Below, in pieces: positions 44,091 through 48,372 of a stretch of 48,372 bases of DNA. A model generated the notes under the pieces. The model was not told the origin of the DNA. It did not search any database and saw only the letters and a program-made list of their open reading frames with translations. The position numbers were made by a program, and so were the translations under genes. The DNA lies in assembly GCF_900186465.1 (NCBI RefSeq), contig NZ_LT891956.1, forward strand, positions 1 to 48,372, given 5' to 3'. This DNA is from Centipeda felix (GTDB lineage: Bacteria; Bacillota; Negativicutes; Selenomonadales; Selenomonadaceae). The stretch's first letter is position 1, and each line of letters begins with the position of its first letter.

Positions 44091-46553
44091 TCCGAGCGGG
44101 ATGAGTTCGGCAGCCGTCGTCCCATTGATGTAATCAGAAAATGCCGTCCGATTGTGATATTGGATGAGCCGCAAAAAATGGGCAGAAAAGCTACGCAGAA
44201 GAGCCTCAAGGAGTTTGATCCGCTCTTTTGCCTGAACTATTCCGCGACGCACAAGGATTGTCATAATCTGGTCTATGTATTGGATGCTCTGGACGCCTAC
44301 CAAAAGAAACTGGTCAAGCAGATCGAGGTCAAGGGATTTGACATCAAGAATCTCGGCGGGATGAACCGCTACCTGTTTTTAGAGAGCATCGTCATCGCGG
44401 GGGACAAGCCGCCCACGGCGCGTCTCGAGTTTGAGATCAAGCATCATAAGGCCATCAAGCGAGAAACACGTCTCGTGACAGCAGGCGACGATATTTTTTC
44501 GCTGTCGAAGAACATGGAGCAGTATCGTGGCTATCGCATCAATCAGATTGACCCCATCGAGAGAACGCTCTCTTTTACCAATGGCGAGGAAATCCAGGTC
44601 GGGCAGGTGCAGGGGGACGTATCGGAGGAGACGCTTCGCCGTGTGCAGATCAGGGAGACCATCCGCTCCCATTTCGAGAAGGAGAAGGAGCTGTTCGGCA
44701 AGGGGATTAAGTGCCTGTCTCTATTCTTCATTGACGAAGTGGCAAAGTATCGGAGGTATGATGAGGATGGCAACGAGATCAACGCCGTGTACGGCGATAT
44801 TTTTGAGGAAGAATACACAGCGATCCTCAATGAATATCTGACTCTTTTTTCTACCCCCTACGAGGAATATCTGAAGGATATCGAAGCGGCGAAGACGCAC
44901 GCCGGATATTTCTCCATCGATAAAAATGGACATAAGGTGAACAGCACGTTGAACCGGGGCTGTGACGAAAGTGACGATATTTCCGCCTATGATCTCATCA
45001 TGAAGCACAAGGAACGGCTGCTCTCCTTTGAAAATCCCGTGCGGTTTATCTTTTCGCACTCGGCACTCCGCGAGGGCTGGGACAATCCCAATGTGTTCCA
45101 GATCTGTACGCTGAAACACGGCGGCAGCAGTGCCACGCAAAAGCGACAGGAGGTCGGACGTGGGCTGCGGCTGTGTGTCAATCAAAACGGCGATCGACAG
45201 GACGTCCATGTTTTGGGCAGCCAGGTGCAGAGGGTGAACCATTTGACGGTCATCGCCGCCGACGGGTACAAGGAGTTCGTCGCGGATTTGCAGCGCGGTA
45301 TTCGAGAGGATCTCTACGACCGTCCCACCGAGGCGACCGCAGAGTATTTTATCGGCAAGACGCTGATACTGAATGGCCAAGATGTAACGATCAGTGAAAA
45401 ACAAGGACGCAGCATATACAATTATCTCGTTCGCAATGACTACGTAGACGATGACGGGCATATCACCGACAAGTACAGAAATGATAAGGAAGCGAATACG
45501 CTCGTCCCTCTGCCGGAATCCGTCGAGGACATCAGTGACGGGGTGCACGCCCTGATCGGCAGTATTTTCGATCCGCATGCACTGGATGGCATGATCCGAG
45601 ACGGACGCGAGACGACGGTGATGGAGAACCCGCTCAATGATAATTTCTACAAGGCAGAGTTCAAACGTCTGTGGGATCTGATCCATCACAAGTACGCCTA
45701 TACGGTGGAGTTTGATGACGAGGAGCTGATCCAAAAGGCCATTGCACACATTGACGAAAAAATGTTCGTGACCCGCCTCCAGTACACGGTGACAAGCGGG
45801 CAGCAGGAGGAACACCTTACGGCAGACGATCTCAAAAATGGAACCGCCTTTAAGGAAGAGCGACGTAAGACTCTTACGCTCGAGCGTAGTGGAGGCTCTA
45901 GCGTGAAGTATGATGTGATCGGCAAGATCGCCGAAGGTGCGAAATTGACCCGCCGCAGTGCTGCAAAAATTGTGGCGGGGATAAAGCGACCTGTCTTTGC
46001 GATGCTCCAGAACAACCCAGAGGAATTTATCGTCAAGGCGATCCGATTGATCAATGAGGAAAAGGCTGCGATGGTTGTGGAGGAGATTACCTATAATCGG
46101 ACGAATGAGGTTTTCGAGAGTTCCATTTTCACCGATGAGAAGAACCGAGATTACGCCCGTGCCTACCGTGCGAAGAAGAATGTGCAGAACAACTACCTCT
46201 TCGCCGATGGCTATGCAAAGGATGGCCTAAGTGTCGAGCGTCGCATGGCGGAGGACATGGACGTCGCCAAGGAGGTGTGCGTCTACGCGAAGCTGCCCAA
46301 GGGGTTCTATATCCCGACGCCGATGGGAAATTACTCCCCGGACTGGGCGATTGCCTTCAATAAGGGGGCAGTGAAACACATTTTCTTTATCGCAGAGACC
46401 AAAGGGACGATGGAGAGCCTGAATCTAAAACCCATCGAGCAGGCAAAAATCAAATGCGCCAAAAAACTCTTTGCCAGGCTCACCGATGATGACGTAGTGT
46501 ATCATGAGGTGGACAGCTACCAGAGTCTCCTGAATATCATGGGAAAACTATAG
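44091..46553 (+). pseudogene. type III restriction enzyme Res subunit, 5'-truncated
   Basis: About 820 codons of a type III R-M Res protein. Motif II DEPQ (VILDEPQKMG) comes at the very start; motifs V (SALREGWDNPNVFQ) and VI (QEVGRGLRLC) follow, and the C-terminal nuclease shows PDWAIAF...IAETKG (PD-ExK type). Motif I (Walker A) and everything before it are lost, replaced by the IS30 fragment. The frame stays open back into the IS (to 43959) but that part is meaningless. No mod methyltransferase gene is present, so the R-M system is dead here. A terminator follows the stop. Confidence 0.85.
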
Positions 46554-46562
46554 AACGATAGA

Positions 46563-46597
46563 AAAACCCTGTGGGCCATGACACCCACAGGGTTTAT
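46563..46597. terminator. bidirectional terminator between res remnant and lysR
   Basis: Stem AAACCCTGTGGG/CCCACAGGGTTT with an 8-nt loop and A/T-rich flanks on both sides. It serves both convergent genes. Confidence 0.85.
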
Positions 46598-47500
46598 TTA
46601 TTCGTCTTTCTTGTCGTCGCCCAGCAGTTTCTTCGTCAGTGCGCGCAGGTAGTTCATGACGAGGCGGACGTCGTCGAATACCTGCCGTCCCTTTTTCGTG
46701 ACGAGGCCGCTGTTGATGAAGAGGGGGTCGATGAGGGGGATCTGGACGAAGCCGTCGGTCGGGAGGACGGACGGACGCGCGAGGAAGGTCGAGCCGATGC
46801 CCGTGTGAACGAGATTTTTGACGGTGTGGAGGTAGGGCGAGTAGTGGACGACGTTCGGCTTTTCGCCAGCACGCCCGTACGCGTCCTGCACGAGGCGATC
46901 GACGAAGAATTTGCTGTCGAGCATGATGAGCGGCTCGTCCTTGAGTTCGCTGATGCTGAGCGCATGCCGCGCGGCGAGCGGATGATCGGGGCGCGTGACA
47001 AAGGTGCACTCGCAGTCAAAGAGTTTCGCATAGGAGAGCCGCGCGCTGAAATCCGCCGTATAGTTCGTCAGGGCAAAGTCGAGTTTCTCCTCCTCAACCA
47101 TCTGCAGGGCGCTCACGCCGCCCGTCTCGATGATCTCGAGCTCGATCTCGGGATGCTCCGCGCGGAACTCACCGAAGATGTGCGGGAGAAAGACGACGCC
47201 GAGCTGCAGCGGCATGGCAACGCGCACCTTTGCGTGGCGGTGCGCCATGTCGCGGATCTCATCGTCGAGCCGCGCGACCTCCGTGAGGATGTAGGAGACC
47301 TTACTGAGGAGCTTTGCCCCATCCACCGTTACGGTGATCTTGCGTCCCTCGCGGTGAAAGAGGTTCAGCCCCGTCTCCGCCTCGAGCGCCTGCATGGCGA
47401 CGGTGACGGTCGGCTGTGAGACGTGCAGATGCTCTGCGGCCTTTGTGATGTTTTGCCATTGGCATACCTCGTAGAAATACCGCATCTGAACCAGCGTCAT
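46598..47500 (-). CDS. LysR-family transcriptional regulator
   Basis: 300 aa. The N-terminal winged HTH (MRYFYEVCQWQNITKAAEHL, then SQPTVTVAMQALE) covers residues ~4-60. The effector-binding LysR-substrate domain starts at ~90 (KVRVAMPLQLGVVFLP) and runs to ~295. The ribosome site is GGAAGGAGATG. It is divergent from a 55-aa gene at 47740 across an A/T-rich gap with an inverted repeat, the usual set-up for LysR control of a neighbour. The inducer is unknown. Confidence 0.92.
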   Translation of the reverse strand: MTLVQMRYFYEVCQWQNITKAAEHLHVSQPTVTVAMQALEAETGLNLFHREGRKITVTVDGAKLLSKVSYILTEVARLDDEIRDMAHRHAKVRVAMPLQLGVVFLPHIFGEFRAEHPEIELEIIETGGVSALQMVEEEKLDFALTNYTADFSARLSYAKLFDCECTFVTRPDHPLAARHALSISELKDEPLIMLDSKFFVDRLVQDAYGRAGEKPNVVHYSPYLHTVKNLVHTGIGSTFLARPSVLPTDGFVQIPLIDPLFINSGLVTKKGRQVFDDVRLVMNYLRALTKKLLGDDKKDE

Positions 47501-47582
47501 CCGATCATCTCCTTCCGCGCCTCTGCGGCGACAGAACGTAGTGTATTCCTATATCATCATTAGTCTACTATATAAAGAACCG

Positions 47583-47611
47583 GGACAATATTTCAAATAT
47601 CACATTTGTCC
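47583..47611. promoter_or_regulatory. candidate LysR operator
   Basis: Inverted repeat GGACAA-N17-TTGTCC enclosing an A/T-rich centre (ATATTTCAAATAT) in the divergent lysR/47740 region. Minus-strand TTGGAC-17-TATTGT overlaps it and may be the lysR promoter, which would allow autoregulation. Confidence 0.45.
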
Positions 47612-47661
47612 AATAGATTTTTTTAATAAAGTTACACTATTATTTTATCAGAAAGAAATAT

Positions 47662-47690
47662 TTTCCACAAGTCCCAAAAAATGATATGCT
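47662..47690 (+). promoter_or_regulatory. candidate promoter of the 55-aa gene
   Basis: TTTCCA (47662-47667), 17-nt spacer, TATGCT (47685-47690); each hexamer matches consensus at four of six positions. Confidence 0.45.
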
Positions 47691-47739
47691 CGGTTCGAAA
47701 TAAAGATCACCATCAACGGTCATAGGAAGGGGTTTTACG

Positions 47740-47907
47740 ATGAAGGTATATTGTGCAGATGCAGTGGAGCGTTTTGTCGAGGATATGCTCAAGGCGAACG
47801 AGGACAATCTGAAGGCGTATGAGACGAAGCCGGGCGTGTATGCCAACGTCGACCCGGACACGCATCATGATACGGTCGAGATTCCCGACGTACATCTGAC
47901 GAAGTAA
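47740..47907 (+). CDS. small acidic protein of unknown function (55 aa)
   Basis: ATG at 47740 after AGGAAGGGG, 55 codons, then TAA and a strong terminator 11 nt later. This complete small transcription unit supports a real gene. The protein starts MKVYCADAVERFVEDMLK and is acidic, probably helical at first, with a polar His/Asp-rich middle (DPDTHHDT). It has no signal peptide, membrane segment or recognised motif; the one Cys is at position 5. It is divergent from lysR and may be its target. Function unknown. Confidence 0.7.
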   Translation: MKVYCADAVERFVEDMLKANEDNLKAYETKPGVYANVDPDTHHDTVEIPDVHLTK

Positions 47908-47917
47908 GACGTTTGAT

Positions 47918-47949
47918 AAAAAGCGAGCGGACGATCCGCTCGCTTTTTT
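47918..47949 (+). terminator. terminator of the 55-aa gene
   Basis: Perfect stem AAAAAGCGAGCGG/CCGCTCGCTTTTT with a 5-nt loop and a run of T. Confidence 0.9.
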
Positions 47950-48019
47950 GTTCGTAAAAAATCATGTCAGTAAAAATCATGCAAACATCATCCATGGAGG
48001 TGGGTGTTCCTGCCGTATC

Positions 48020-48372
48020 CTAGCAAATGCGCGGCACCAGTTCCCCAAGCGGCAAATCCACGACGCGGATGCCGCCGAGTGCCGTCCTGAGCCCCACCGT
48101 ACCGGGCGCATCGGCCGTCGTGTGTCCGATCACGCACGCCTCGCGTCCGTAGGTGTTCTCGTGCATCACATCGAGAACACGCGCCGTGAGCTCGGGACGG
48201 ACGAAGGCAAGGAGTTTGCCTTCGTTCGCGAGCGTCAGCGGGTCGAACCCGAGCATCTCGCAGACGCCCTGCACGGCGGGACGCACGGGGATCTGCTCCT
48301 CATCGAGCAAGACGCCGACGCCCGCCGCGCCCGCCAGCTCGTTCAGCGACGCCGCCACACCGCCGCGCGTCG
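48020..48372 (-). CDS. hypE: hydrogenase maturation protein HypE, C-terminal part (partial)
   Basis: The last ~117 codons of a gene entering from the right edge. RGGVAASLNELAGAAGVGV and the ANEGKLLAFV segment are typical of the AIR-synthase-like C-terminal domain of HypE. The protein ends with the invariant PRIC, whose terminal Cys receives the carbamoyl group from HypF and is dehydrated to thiocyanate, the cyanide source for the [NiFe] centre. The organism therefore probably makes a [NiFe]-hydrogenase. No downstream hyp gene is visible in the window. Confidence 0.9.
   Translation of the reverse strand, partial: TRGGVAASLNELAGAAGVGVLLDEEQIPVRPAVQGVCEMLGFDPLTLANEGKLLAFVRPELTARVLDVMHENTYGREACVIGHTTADAPGTVGLRTALGGIRVVDLPLGELVPRIC

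Overview
The window looks like a chromosomal segment of a GC-rich member of the Negativicutes, most likely Selenomonas or a close relative. The left edge carries the 5' end of a 16S rRNA gene (minus strand). Diderm-Firmicute genes (csaB, a DUF5693 partner, secA, prfB) and a hydrogenase maturation gene (hypE) fit that placement, which rests on reading the sequence and not on a database search.

Layout. 1-500: 16S 5' end, rrn leader and promoter. 512-6186 (minus): a five-gene stress-signalling operon of the TerY-P type (membrane-anchored DUF4352 protein, HTH+PIN-like protein, PIN+kinase+zinc-ribbon+tail-anchor protein, vWA protein, PP2C phosphatase) that ends almost on the rrn promoter. 6550-7845: a ClpX paralogue behind a MITE-like repeat. 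7857-8212: a previously unlabelled locus with the architecture of an Fst/par-type type I toxin-antitoxin. 8224-12556 (minus): a small-molecule kinase, an anaerobic ribonucleotide reductase whose C-terminal glycyl-radical segment appears to be missing, and a methyltransferase. 12765-34076 (plus): trpS followed by a 20-kb phosphonate operon. 34349-40399 (minus): frameshifted csaB, DUF5693, an LmeA-like protein and prfB, separated by nested palindromic repeats. 40828-43463: secA with a C-terminal frameshift. 43575-46553: an IS30 remnant fused to a 5'-truncated type III restriction gene. 46598-48372: a LysR regulator, an unknown 55-aa gene, and the hypE 3' end.

The central system is the phosphonate operon: a LicC-like cytidylyltransferase, a cytidylyltransferase-PEP mutase fusion (AepX), a methyltransferase, AEP transaminase (PhnW), then seven tandem ~700-aa paralogues, then phosphonopyruvate decarboxylase (AepY). 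AepX, AepY and PhnW together would make 2-aminoethylphosphonate (AEP) from PEP, and the nucleotidyltransferases could activate it as CMP-AEP. The seven paralogues combine a TPR-like N-terminal part with an alkaline-phosphatase-superfamily domain. They fall into two subfamilies arranged A-B-A-B-A-A'-B and have no evident export signal. I infer that they are cytoplasmic AEP (phosphonate) transferases or hydrolases that vary a surface glycan or protein decoration. This is the best candidate for an undescribed system here.

The intergenic DNA is rich in four families of short structured repeats: a ~160-bp MITE-like element, a ~140-bp long palindrome with a conserved loop and fully covarying stem, a ~117-bp structured element, and GC-rich hairpins. 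Several are inserted inside one another.
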